A stretch of 45,834 nucleotides of DNA from Bacilli bacterium (GTDB taxonomy: Bacteria > Bacillota_I > Bacilli_A > Haloplasmatales > Haloplasmataceae), in NCBI GenBank assembly GCA_012516175.1, contig JAAYWZ010000200.1:1-45834 (forward strand), read 5' to 3'. This document shows, piece by piece, positions 30,001 to 36,590 of this stretch (position 1 is the stretch's first letter; the number at the start of each line of letters is the position of its first letter). The position numbers and the translations under genes were made by a program. The notes below the pieces were generated by a model. It saw only the letters and a program-made list of their open reading frames with translations. It did no database searches and was not told the origin of the DNA.

Positions 30001-30495
30001 CAATCCATCGCGATTATTCCTGAAAAAATAATCCAATATGATGAAGAAAATGCGATTGACCTCTTAGCCCTCCAAAAGGATGCTGAGAATGCTGATTCAT
30101 CATATGTTGATGGTCAATTAGTTGTTGAAGTAGGAAATCCAGGTGATTGGGCAAGTTATGTTAAGATGAAATATAGTGGTGAAGAATTACCATTTGAAAT
30201 CGGTCAACGCTATAAGGTTGTTATTGAAGTCAAAGCTGACAAGACGCGTCGTCTAGGTATTAAGATTGGTGAACAGCTTAACGAAGATCCATGGATTCTC
30301 CCATATGAAGGAATCGAAACAAGTGGTAATCTCTTTGATGTAACAACAGATTTCAAAACTATAGAATACTCATTCGTCGTAACAAGTGGTAATCCAGTAT
30401 TTGAATTCTGGTTTGGTTCGATTGACTGGACAGATAATGAAAGTAACAATATAATTACAATTAAGACTCTAAAAATCCTACCAGCACTAAATTAA
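27001..30495 (+). CDS. Multidomain surface lipoprotein with DUF5011-like Ig domains and CBM-like domains
   Basis: 1164 residues. Lipoprotein signal with LVSC, then a Thr-rich linker (about residues 23-42). By eye the order is: two DUF5011-like Ig domains (about 47-200), a CBM4/9-like domain (about 205-345, AVQNGTFDENYENW), one Ig domain (348-430), a CBM-like domain (431-600), three Ig domains (602-850) and two C-terminal CBM-like domains (853-1007 and 1008-1164) that are clear duplicates: both contain WASYVKMKY, and DPW followed by YEG. No catalytic motif is seen. It probably binds mannan at the cell surface and feeds the hydrolases or importers. GGGAGG ribosome binding site. It lies 48 bases after the second permease pair. 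Confidence 0.8.
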   Translation: MKRLFALFSVLLLLLLVSCQLFQKTTTETTTTGATTTQVTTTEPVVNKPVINGVKDITIVRGEPFRPLEGISAYDVEDGDLTEEIQYSGNVNPNIVGEYWDEFTVTDSDGNTTSARRKVTVILVDTEAPILSGVGNVIVLVGSEFDPMEGVEANDTIDGNLTSSIEVEGSVNVWVPGEYLVKYTVADNSDNKVERTRKITVTLGDFDFAEENAVQNGTFDENYENWTSNGTLAVTNGELVVTLAEENTTLAQTGITGGTIEEEDEYSLVKLTFTARSEQTMTISTSLTNAVTGEHSFTLSNEMKIYTVYFKITEPLTNAELKFNLGANGTIILDNITLYFGRIADKVAPEIKGGDTAIRVPVGRQDIISYLALQGVTATDNFDGNVTSRLQVDFTDLDIETVGERTIKITVTDNAGNTAVKERTAYFYMMFDSGIINDPGYDGAWDTTQWALSGGGSDVTAYTQDGVLVVDVVNPGGWDSATSPTLINVTTDSFNVPGWYLFTFKVKAEKDRSMKVRGGLDLGRDPWIEDFEGASNVTFRITTEWVTHYVVFYIHAAESEYGLKRVAWELKVGSITWGDEEKNNKIYFDDTQFYYLSMKDQAPEITPKKGIKTTYAIGDALPDFTQLVTVIDKEDGEIPVTLDMIDASAVKMNQAGEYDVVYTVTDSYGNEVSYTLKIKVLEEADTTPPTITQNNDLPTVFDQFEETDVDLKEYITVVDDIDGDITVEDYMINKGTFDLNVAGTHTVTYTIKDSSGNETTITITFTVNDKEGPKISGAISKKIFVGDTFDPLEGVTVTDNVDGTITLTLDHIEGSVDTSKTGVYTLVYRVSDQAGNETVVERIIEVVSSKDIVYDNENAHELLELDKSVEDNGGEATSVYENGELIVTIGNAGEWASYVKMKYYQSDLQLEYGKNYKIVIIAKAEKARKIGIKLGKALNQDPWFEVYEGLDPNGNIFMLSTDYQTFEFEFTVDKEGDAALEVLLGVIDWSDNEHNNMVTFQSIAIIPEKIIQYDEENAIDLLALQKDAENADSSYVDGQLVVEVGNPGDWASYVKMKYSGEELPFEIGQRYKVVIEVKADKTRRLGIKIGEQLNEDPWILPYEGIETSGNLFDVTTDFKTIEYSFVVTSGNPVFEFWFGSIDWTDNESNNIITIKTLKILPALN

Positions 30496-30504
30496 GTCAG
30501 CACT

Positions 30505-30537
30505 GTTTACAGGGAAGGATAAACCTTCCCTGTAAAC
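30505..30537 (+). other. Perfect 14-bp intercistronic hairpin without T-run
   Basis: GTTTACAGGGAAGG (30505-30518) pairs with its exact complement at 30524-30537 around a 5-base loop. No T-run follows on the plus strand; the next gene's GAGGTGG begins ten bases later. It has the same design and position type as the hairpin at 15867, after a gene for an abundant surface lipoprotein. Confidence 0.65.
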
Positions 30538-30555
30538 TCACTAATGAGGTGGCTT

Positions 30556-31713
30556 ATGAAGAAGCTTTTTGATGAAATTCTCCACCAAATAATAACCTTT
30601 TGGAAAAATCTACGTGATTTTCATCATGGTGGGTATTATGGTTATGTTGATAGTAAGGGTAGTATTGATAAGTATGCAAATAAAGGTGGAATTATAACCG
30701 CAAGAATTCTTTGGTTCTTTTCAGCAGCATATAATTTACTTAAGGATGAGCAATTACTTCCATATGCCCAAGCTGCTTATGACTTTTTAAGCACTAAATT
30801 ATGGGATAAAGAACAGTTAGGTATCTTTTGGGAAGTAGATTATTTAGGTATTTCTGTTGATACTCGTAAACACATCTATGCCCAAGCCTTCGCTATTTAT
30901 GGTTTAACGGAGTATTATATTGCGAGTAAAGACAAGAAAGCACTTCAATTAGCTAAAGATATTTTCAATTTAATAGAGGAAAAGGGTAAAGATGAACTAG
31001 GTTATCTAGAAGAGTTTTATCGGTTTTGGCAGGAAAAACCTAATGAAATGTTAGGTTATACAGGTATCAATGCTGAGAGGACCATGAACACTCATCTTCA
31101 TCTGCTTGAGGCATACACTGCTTTATATCGTGTGTGGAAAACTGAAGATTTAAAAAAGAGTTTAACCTTCTTAATAAATATTTTTAAAGATAATATTTAT
31201 GATAATTTGACACATCATTTACAATGTTTCTTTGATCGAAACTGGCAATCCTTAATTAATATTAAGTCCTTTGGCCATGATATTGAGTGTAGCTGGTTGC
31301 TTGATGAAGCGTGTGAAGTCTTAGGTGATGAGTCATTAAGTCAAGCCGTTCAATTAGTAACTAATAATCTAGTTAAAAGTGTGATTGAAGAAGCTTATGA
31401 CCATAACAGTATCATTAATGAAAATGTTAATGGTCATTTAGATAAAACGCGTGTATGGTGGATTCAAGCAGAAGCTATTGTTGGTTTATATAACTATTAT
31501 CAGAAAACGAAAGATAGTTTGATTTATTCCTATATTCAAAAAATCGTCACATTTATCCAAAAATATCTCATCTCACCCTATGGTGAATGGTACTGGGAAG
31601 TTGATGATAGTTACCTACCAGAACTAAGTAAGGAGTTAGCAGGATTTTGGAAATGTCCCTACCATAATGGGAGAATGTGCATAGAACTACTAAGAAGGAT
31701 GGATGAAAGTTGA
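30556..31713 (+). CDS. Cellobiose 2-epimerase-like enzyme (AGE superfamily)
   Basis: 385 residues. It has the (alpha/alpha)6-barrel signature of the N-acylglucosamine/cellobiose 2-epimerase family: [60 protein letters not shown] and [15 protein letters not shown], which supply the His and Glu residues of the active site. Family members of this length act on disaccharides such as cellobiose or mannobiose. With GH130 encoded next, the expected reaction is beta-1,4-mannobiose to mannosylglucose in the cytoplasm, as known from Bacteroides and Ruminococcus mannan pathways. ATG 30556 is chosen over ATG 30544 because GAGGTGG lies just before it. The stop overlaps the GH130 start. Confidence 0.88.
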   Translation: MKKLFDEILHQIITFWKNLRDFHHGGYYGYVDSKGSIDKYANKGGIITARILWFFSAAYNLLKDEQLLPYAQAAYDFLSTKLWDKEQLGIFWEVDYLGISVDTRKHIYAQAFAIYGLTEYYIASKDKKALQLAKDIFNLIEEKGKDELGYLEEFYRFWQEKPNEMLGYTGINAERTMNTHLHLLEAYTALYRVWKTEDLKKSLTFLINIFKDNIYDNLTHHLQCFFDRNWQSLINIKSFGHDIECSWLLDEACEVLGDESLSQAVQLVTNNLVKSVIEEAYDHNSIINENVNGHLDKTRVWWIQAEAIVGLYNYYQKTKDSLIYSYIQKIVTFIQKYLISPYGEWYWEVDDSYLPELSKELAGFWKCPYHNGRMCIELLRRMDES

Positions 31714-32888
31714 TACATGAAAAGTATTATGATCTTCTCCAAGAACACGAAGCATTACTAAGTAAACCCAATCGTAAAGTAATCAAGGGTGGGGAGGTTT
31801 TTGAACGGTATGAAAACCCAGTCCTCACCAAAGACCATATTCCCTTATTCTGGCGCTTTGATTTAGATGCTAAATCTAATCCATATTTTCTTGAACGCTT
31901 GGGTGTAAATGCGGTATTCAATCCAGGAGCAATTTATTTAAATAATAAATTTTATTTAGTTGCAAGGGTAGAAGGAGTTGATCGCAAGAGTTTCTTTGCG
32001 ATAGCAGAAAGTCCTACAGGTATTGATAATTTCCAGTTTTGGGATTATCCAGTTATTTTACCAGATACCGAAACTGATGAAACCAATGTCTATGATATGC
32101 GTTTGGTTCAACATGAAGATGGATGGATATATGGAATCTTTTGCTCGGAAAGTAAAGATAAAGCAGCACCTCTCCATGATTTATCAAGTGCAATCGCTCA
32201 AGCTGGATTAGTAAGAACAAGAGATCTCATCCATTGGGAACGGCTTCCCAATATTAAAACTAAATCACCCCAGCAACGGAATGTTGTCTTACATCCTGAA
32301 TATGTCGATGGTCAATATGCCTTTTATACCCGTCCGCAAGATGGTTTTATTGATACCGGAAGTGGAAGTGGTATCTGTTTTGGGCTATGTAAGGATATTA
32401 CTAATCCGATAATTGAAGAAGAGTTCTTAGTAAATCCCCGTATTTACCACACAATCATGGAAGTTAAGAATGGATTAGGACCAGCACCGATAAAAACGGA
32501 AAAAGGTTGGTTAAATCTGGCACATGGGGTTAGAAATACCGCAGCTGGTTTAAGATATGTATTATATTGTTTCGTGACTGATTTGCATGATCCTAAAAAA
32601 GTCATTGCAGCACCTGGTGGTTATGTCTTAGCACCAGAAGGGATAGAAAGAGTAGGGGATGTATCTAACGTTCTCTTTTCTAACGGCTGGGTAGTCACAG
32701 AAAAAGGTGATGTATATTTGTATTATGCATCTAGCGATACTAGATGCCATGTCGCAACGAGCACAATAGGTAAACTCCTTGATTATTGTTTCAATACACC
32801 AAGTGATCCATTAAGAAGTGCTGATTGTGTTGAACAAAGGAAAGCCTTAATCGAAAAGAATATCAGATTACTTAAACATCATAATTAG
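31710..32888 (+). CDS. GH130 4-O-beta-D-mannosyl-D-glucose phosphorylase-like enzyme
   Basis: 392 residues starting at TTG 31710, which overlaps the epimerase stop codon (TTGA). GH130 signatures: [39 protein letters not shown] with the predicted proton donor Asp 129, and [14 protein letters not shown] near the phosphate-binding region. The early motif and length fit subgroup 1, whose members split mannosyl-glucose with phosphate into mannose-1-phosphate and glucose. Cytoplasmic; no signal peptide. Together with the epimerase it forms the energy-saving branch of mannan breakdown and is the last gene before a strong terminator. Subgroup 2 (mannooligosaccharide phosphorylase) is the main alternative. 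Confidence 0.9.
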   Translation: MIHEKYYDLLQEHEALLSKPNRKVIKGGEVFERYENPVLTKDHIPLFWRFDLDAKSNPYFLERLGVNAVFNPGAIYLNNKFYLVARVEGVDRKSFFAIAESPTGIDNFQFWDYPVILPDTETDETNVYDMRLVQHEDGWIYGIFCSESKDKAAPLHDLSSAIAQAGLVRTRDLIHWERLPNIKTKSPQQRNVVLHPEYVDGQYAFYTRPQDGFIDTGSGSGICFGLCKDITNPIIEEEFLVNPRIYHTIMEVKNGLGPAPIKTEKGWLNLAHGVRNTAAGLRYVLYCFVTDLHDPKKVIAAPGGYVLAPEGIERVGDVSNVLFSNGWVVTEKGDVYLYYASSDTRCHVATSTIGKLLDYCFNTPSDPLRSADCVEQRKALIEKNIRLLKHHN

Positions 32889-32889
32889 C

Positions 32890-32926
32890 AAAAAAGATGT
32901 TAGTCTAAGCAACTAACATCTTTTTT
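32890..32926 (+). terminator. Intrinsic terminator of the mannan locus
   Basis: A 15-bp stem (AAAAAAGATGTTAGT at 32890-32904 with ACTAACATCTTTTTT at 32912-32926), a 7-base loop and a run of seven T. It lies directly after the GH130 stop codon and closes the P2 unit. The 200 bases between it and the PadR gene hold only that gene's promoter as far as I can see. Confidence 0.92.
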
Positions 32927-33080
32927 TGTGATCTCGCAAAAGACTAATATTAAATAAATTATGTGAGAAGATTGGCATTTTAGCTTATAAGGGTTATGTA
33001 GTAAATACTTAATAAGCTTTGTTATATTTCTCTGTTCTACTATTTATATATAAATTGAGTATACTTTATAAACATATATC

Positions 33081-33109
33081 TTGCTATACAAGGTACTAAA
33101 TGATATTAT
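33081..33109 (+). promoter_or_regulatory. Promoter of the PadR operon
   Basis: TTGCTA (33081-33086), 17 bases, TATTAT (33104-33109), with the GTG start of the PadR gene about 18 bases later. PadR proteins often repress their own promoter, but I see no clear ATGT/ACAT palindrome here. Confidence 0.55.
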
Positions 33110-33127
33110 ATAGATGGGGTGAAGAGC

Positions 33128-33451
33128 GTGAACATCCAATTTAAAAAAGGTGTATTAGAGTTATGTGTATTAGCCTTACTAGAAGAGAAAGACTATTATG
33201 GATATGAATTAGTTAATGAAATATCAAAAAATCTCGATATCAGTGAAGGTACTATATATCCCTTACTAGCACGCTTACGGAGTGAAAAGTATGTTACAAC
33301 ATATTTAAAAGAATCTCAAGAAGGACCACCTAGGAAATACTATGAGTTAACTAGTACAGGTAAGAGTGTACTAAAAGAACTTAAGGAAGAGTGGTTTCAA
33401 TTTACCGATAGTGTGAATCGAATCTTGAAAGGACGGATGCTTAATGACTAA
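33128..33451 (+). CDS. PadR-family transcriptional regulator
   Basis: 107 residues. Winged helix-turn-helix of the PadR type: [27 protein letters not shown], then [18 protein letters not shown] and [17 protein letters not shown], ending in a short C-terminal helix (small, subfamily 2 size). GTG 33128 is chosen over GTG 33119 because GGGGTG lies 7 bases before it. It overlaps the DUF1700 gene by eight bases. PadR-DUF1700-DUF4097 is a recurrent operon in Bacillota, linked in some species to cell-envelope stress; the inducer is not visible here. Confidence 0.93.
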   Translation: MNIQFKKGVLELCVLALLEEKDYYGYELVNEISKNLDISEGTIYPLLARLRSEKYVTTYLKESQEGPPRKYYELTSTGKSVLKELKEEWFQFTDSVNRILKGRMLND

Positions 33452-34019
33452 GAATGAGTTCATAGAAGTACTAAGAGCTAATCTAAAAGGATTACCTGAT
33501 GAAGAAATCAAAGATATTCTCTATGATTATCATGAACATTTTCTAATTGGATTAAGTAAGGGTAGAACAGAAGAAGAAATCGCTTCATCATTAGGTAACC
33601 CAAAACAATTAGGAAAAGAAATCAAGGCTAATTATCATCTTGTTAAAGTAGAATCAAGTTTTTCTCTTCGTAATTTATTTCAAGCGGTATTTGCGTCAGT
33701 AGGACTAGGTTTCTTTAATCTCGTTTTTGTCGTAGGACCATTTTTAGTTGTTGTAGGAACTCTTTTAGGTCTACTTATTTCTGGAGGAGCACTAAGTATA
33801 ACTGGTGTATTACTTTTAGGGTCATCATTAACTAATAGTTCATTAATTGAAATCCCAAATATTGCTTCGGGTATATTTTTAAGTTTATCCTTAATTTCAG
33901 GTGGAATTCTTTGGACTATTGGGGTGTTATATTTGTGCAGGTTATTCTATCATCTCACGATAAAATACTTGAGATTTAACCTCGATATCATTTCGAGTCG
34001 GAGGAATAAACATGATTAA
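33444..34019 (+). CDS. DUF1700 (HAAS-domain) membrane protein
   Basis: 191 residues. The N-terminal 70 residues form the HAAS helical domain ([21 protein letters not shown], then [30 protein letters not shown], given here in separated pieces), which typically accompanies PadR regulators. Three or so hydrophobic helices follow (about 75-165). It sits in the cytoplasmic membrane and probably relays or anchors part of the PadR-controlled response. It overlaps the genes on both sides by eight bases, so the three are translated together. Confidence 0.9.
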   Translation: MTKNEFIEVLRANLKGLPDEEIKDILYDYHEHFLIGLSKGRTEEEIASSLGNPKQLGKEIKANYHLVKVESSFSLRNLFQAVFASVGLGFFNLVFVVGPFLVVVGTLLGLLISGGALSITGVLLLGSSLTNSSLIEIPNIASGIFLSLSLISGGILWTIGVLYLCRLFYHLTIKYLRFNLDIISSRRNKHD

Positions 34020-34965
34020 AAAGATCATTATTATTTGTAGTGTTGTTTTTGTGGTATCAGTCATTTGTTTCTTTGGATCCCTCCTTGCAAGTGGTGATGA
34101 TGGTATCTATAAAATATATAATATTGATGATGAAAGTAGTTATCCCTTAGAAAATATAGAGATGATTAATATTGAAAGTACTATAGCTGATATTTCTTTC
34201 TATATAGAAAGCGAACGAAGTGACATCCTTGTTAAATATCATGGTTATGTAAAATGCTTAATGTGTAAAGAACCAAAGCGCATGCAATCAGCGAAAAATA
34301 ATAGTGAGTTGTCTTTTAAAGCTAGACAAAAACTTATCCAAGTTGGTTTAGGAATGACTACAAGATTAAAACTAGATGTCTACATACCACAAACATATAT
34401 ACATGCAATAGATGTTAACTCTACTAGTGGTGATATTTATCTCAATGGTATGAGCCTAGATGGACTTTATCTATCATCATTAAGTGGTAAAATTAGTTTA
34501 AATGACTTGACTATTAATAAAGGTAAGATTACTATAACTAGTGGTGAAGTTGAACTTAGTGATTTTACTGTAAATGATGAATTAAAATTAAGCATTACCT
34601 CTGGTGAGGTCAACATCGATAATTTTCACGGTAATTTAGACTATTCAAGTCTATCAGGCGAACTAGAAGTTAAAGGTTTTAATGGTAATTTCACAGGTCG
34701 GAGTAGATCAGGTGACATTGAATTAGAAGTAGTGGGTAGTACGTATGAGATTGATATTAATGTAACTAGTGGTGACGTTGATTTATATATAAAGGAAAAA
34801 GATTTTTCCTTTGTAATTGATGTAACTAGTGGCGATATCGATATTCATTTTAACTATGAAACTTTAGGTGGTAATGATTCCTATCACTATAAACGTGGCA
34901 AAGTAGGAAATGGAACAAACACAGTAAGTATCAAAGCAACTTCAGGTGATATTGATCTAAAATAA
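34012..34965 (+). CDS. DUF4097-family beta-repeat protein
   Basis: 317 residues. One N-terminal transmembrane helix (about 5-27) is followed by an outward-facing right-handed beta-repeat domain. Repeats of T-S-G-D/E are plain: STSGDIYLNG, ITSGEVELSDF, ITSGEVNIDNF, VTSGDVDLYI, VTSGDIDIHF and ATSGDIDLK at the C-terminus. This is the DUF4097/LiaG-like pattern. It is the effector end of the PadR-DUF1700 operon; its ligand is unknown. A C-x2-C pair (about residue 82) is unusual for the family. Confidence 0.9.
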   Translation: MIKKIIIICSVVFVVSVICFFGSLLASGDDGIYKIYNIDDESSYPLENIEMINIESTIADISFYIESERSDILVKYHGYVKCLMCKEPKRMQSAKNNSELSFKARQKLIQVGLGMTTRLKLDVYIPQTYIHAIDVNSTSGDIYLNGMSLDGLYLSSLSGKISLNDLTINKGKITITSGEVELSDFTVNDELKLSITSGEVNIDNFHGNLDYSSLSGELEVKGFNGNFTGRSRSGDIELEVVGSTYEIDINVTSGDVDLYIKEKDFSFVIDVTSGDIDIHFNYETLGGNDSYHYKRGKVGNGTNTVSIKATSGDIDLK

Positions 34966-34984
34966 AGTAATCAATTTGATTACT
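34966..34984. other. Near-perfect palindrome after the DUF4097 gene
   Basis: AGTAATCAATTTGATTACT reads the same on both strands around its central base and starts right after the stop codon. As RNA it can form a short stem (7 bp, 5-base loop) with no T-run, so it is a poor terminator. It could be a protein-binding site upstream of the YczE-like gene. Confidence 0.4.
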
Positions 34985-35003
34985 AATAAATAAGGAAGGA
35001 ACT

Positions 35004-35624
35004 ATGAAACGCTGGACTAACATACTTATCTTTATTATGGGACTTAATTTCATGGCAATGGGGATAGCCCTATACTTAAAAACTAATATAGGTGTAGGAA
35101 GTTGGGATGCCTTATTTTATAACCTCTATGAGTTTTATGGGTTTACTGTAGGAACTTGGGTGTTTATCGCAAGTATTATCATTATTCTTGTTTCACAGCT
35201 AATCTATTTTAATCCTAAACACTTTATTGCGATTTTTACTGGCTTAATTCAAGGTTGGTTAATTGACTTATGGTTTGAGCATATTTATGTCTTTGAATTA
35301 TCTAATCTATCTCTTAGATTCCTTTGCTTTTTTGTCAGTTTGTTCTTATTAGGTAATGGCATATCTTTAGTCATATTAAGTAAATTGCCACCTACCACTG
35401 GTGAAGTGTTTATGTTAAGTTTACAAAATCGCTTTAAGTTAAATCAGCTTGCTGGCAAAACAGTATCGGAATTTATAGCCTTTATTGTTGCTGTGTTAAT
35501 CAGTATCATTAATAGTAAACCTTTTAATAATATTGGCATTGGTACGATTCTTTCCTTATTATTAATTGGTAGTATCGTGCAATTTGCGACTAATTATTGG
35601 CATAAAGTATTCAGCATTTCTTGA
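35004..35624 (+). CDS. YczE/YitT-like integral membrane protein
   Basis: 206 residues with five or so predicted transmembrane helices. The start (MKRWTNILIFIMGLNFMAMG, then ALYLKTNIGVGSWDAL) and GTWVFIASI plus QGWLIDLWF match the YczE family of membrane proteins found in Bacillota. The molecular role of the family is unknown. A GGAAGGA ribosome binding site precedes ATG 35004. The stop codon overlaps the -35 box of the mntP promoter. Confidence 0.8.
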   Translation: MKRWTNILIFIMGLNFMAMGIALYLKTNIGVGSWDALFYNLYEFYGFTVGTWVFIASIIIILVSQLIYFNPKHFIAIFTGLIQGWLIDLWFEHIYVFELSNLSLRFLCFFVSLFLLGNGISLVILSKLPPTTGEVFMLSLQNRFKLNQLAGKTVSEFIAFIVAVLISIINSKPFNNIGIGTILSLLLIGSIVQFATNYWHKVFSIS

Positions 35625-35649
35625 CAAATAGGGCCTAATCCCTTAGAAT
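35621..35649 (+). promoter_or_regulatory. Promoter of the riboswitch-mntP unit
   Basis: TTGACA (35621-35626), 17 bases, TAGAAT (35644-35649). The -35 box overlaps the stop codon of the YczE-like gene. Transcription would start near 35656, just before the riboswitch. Confidence 0.75.
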
Positions 35650-35657
35650 ATTAAAGG

Positions 35658-35753
35658 TTATAAAAGGGAGTAGCGGCCCATTTTTTATGGGTATATAAAG
35701 TCAACAATCACGGATATAGCCTGGCTTTATATCGTTTGCGCAAGACTTTTATA
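35658..35753 (+). ncRNA. yybP-ykoY-type manganese riboswitch aptamer
   Basis: The leader contains the family's conserved 5' segment AAAAGGGAGTAGC (35662-35674) and 3' segment GCAAGACTTTT (35740-35750). The closing P1 stem is TATAAAAG (35659-35666) with CTTTTATA (35746-35753). The middle carries the two expected arms (GCCCATTTTTTATGGGT, and a second one around ATATAGCCTGGCTTTATAT). This family senses Mn2+ and often controls manganese exporters, which is exactly the gene downstream. Its P1 3' strand is also part of the terminator that follows. Confidence 0.88.
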
Positions 35754-35790
35754 TAATAGGTTTTTCCTTATTATATTAAAGTCATTTTTT
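35744..35790 (+). terminator. Riboswitch-controlled terminator
   Basis: GACTTTTATATAATAGG (35744-35760) pairs, apart from two small irregularities, with the segment 35766-35783, followed by ATTTTTT. The left arm reuses the P1 3' strand, so aptamer and terminator exclude each other. Mn2+ binding should favour P1 and let transcription proceed into mntP (an ON switch). Confidence 0.8.
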
Positions 35791-35810
35791 ATTTAATGGA
35801 GAGGTTTTCT

Positions 35811-36416
35811 ATGATTGAAGATGTTGTAACTACAATTCTATTATCAGTCGCCTTAGCGATGGATGCCTTTGCGATGGCAATAACTTTAGGAATGAGTGGA
35901 CTAGCTAATCGTATTATTGACCGTAGTAAGATTGGCTTTACTTTTGGGATTTTTCAAGGAGTATTATTCTTATTTGGTTTTCTGACTTTAAATCTTGTAG
36001 GGCAAAAACTACTAGCATTTAATAAATATCTTGCTGCTTTATTACTCCTATATTTAGGAATAAAGATGTTAATTGATTCATTTCAAAAGAAACAAGAAAC
36101 TTGTCCAAACAATAATGAATGCATAAACTGTAGACAAAGAAAATGTTTAAAAACAGGTGAGTATCGCTTTTTAACCTGGGGAATCCTATTATTGTATGGT
36201 ACAGCAACCGCTATCGATAGTTTTGCAGCAGGCTTATCTTATGGGTTAGTAAATGATGAATGTACATATACAGCAATTATTGTTGGTATTACAACATTAA
36301 TCTTTTCTTTATTTGGTGCTCGCTTTGGTGGTAAGTTAAAGGTATATATTGGTAAAAAAGCAACGATTTTTGGTGGCATTATTTTAGTGCTTTTGGCAAT
36401 TAAACAAATAATGTAG
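35811..36416 (+). CDS. mntP: MntP-family manganese efflux pump
   Basis: 201 residues with six predicted helices. Two matching halves carry the conserved acidic sites AMDAFAMAITLG (Asp near residue 18) and AIDSFAAGLSYG, as in MntP/YtaF exporters. ATG 35811 is chosen over ATG 35796 because GGAGAGG lies between them at the right distance. The loop between the halves has four cysteines (CPNNNECINCRQRKC), which is unusual for the family. The manganese riboswitch in the leader strongly supports Mn2+ as substrate; it would protect the cell from excess manganese. Confidence 0.93.
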   Translation: MIEDVVTTILLSVALAMDAFAMAITLGMSGLANRIIDRSKIGFTFGIFQGVLFLFGFLTLNLVGQKLLAFNKYLAALLLLYLGIKMLIDSFQKKQETCPNNNECINCRQRKCLKTGEYRFLTWGILLLYGTATAIDSFAAGLSYGLVNDECTYTAIIVGITTLIFSLFGARFGGKLKVYIGKKATIFGGIILVLLAIKQIM

Positions 36417-36446
36417 GGATAAGGGAATATTTATCCCTCTTTTTAT
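36415..36446 (+). terminator. Intrinsic terminator after mntP
   Basis: AGGGATAA (36415-36422) pairs with TTATCCCT (36431-36438) around an 8-base loop, followed by CTTTTTATT. It overlaps the mntP TAG stop codon. Confidence 0.85.
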
Positions 36447-36521
36447 TATAATAACTAGTAAAAAAATGTCGTTTAGAAGTCAAATTTTGTCGCTATAACT
36501 TGTGAAAAAAAACTCAATGTA

Positions 36522-36550
36522 TTTACTTTAACACCTAATAAGGTTATAAT
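36522..36550 (+). promoter_or_regulatory. Promoter of the rnf operon
   Basis: TTTACT (36522-36527), 17 bases, TATAAT (36545-36550). The rnfC ATG is 40 bases downstream. A Rex-like sequence ends five bases before the -35 box. Confidence 0.7.
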
Positions 36551-36590
36551 CTTTTAGGATGTGAAAATTTCTACAAGGAGTGTTAAAAGA

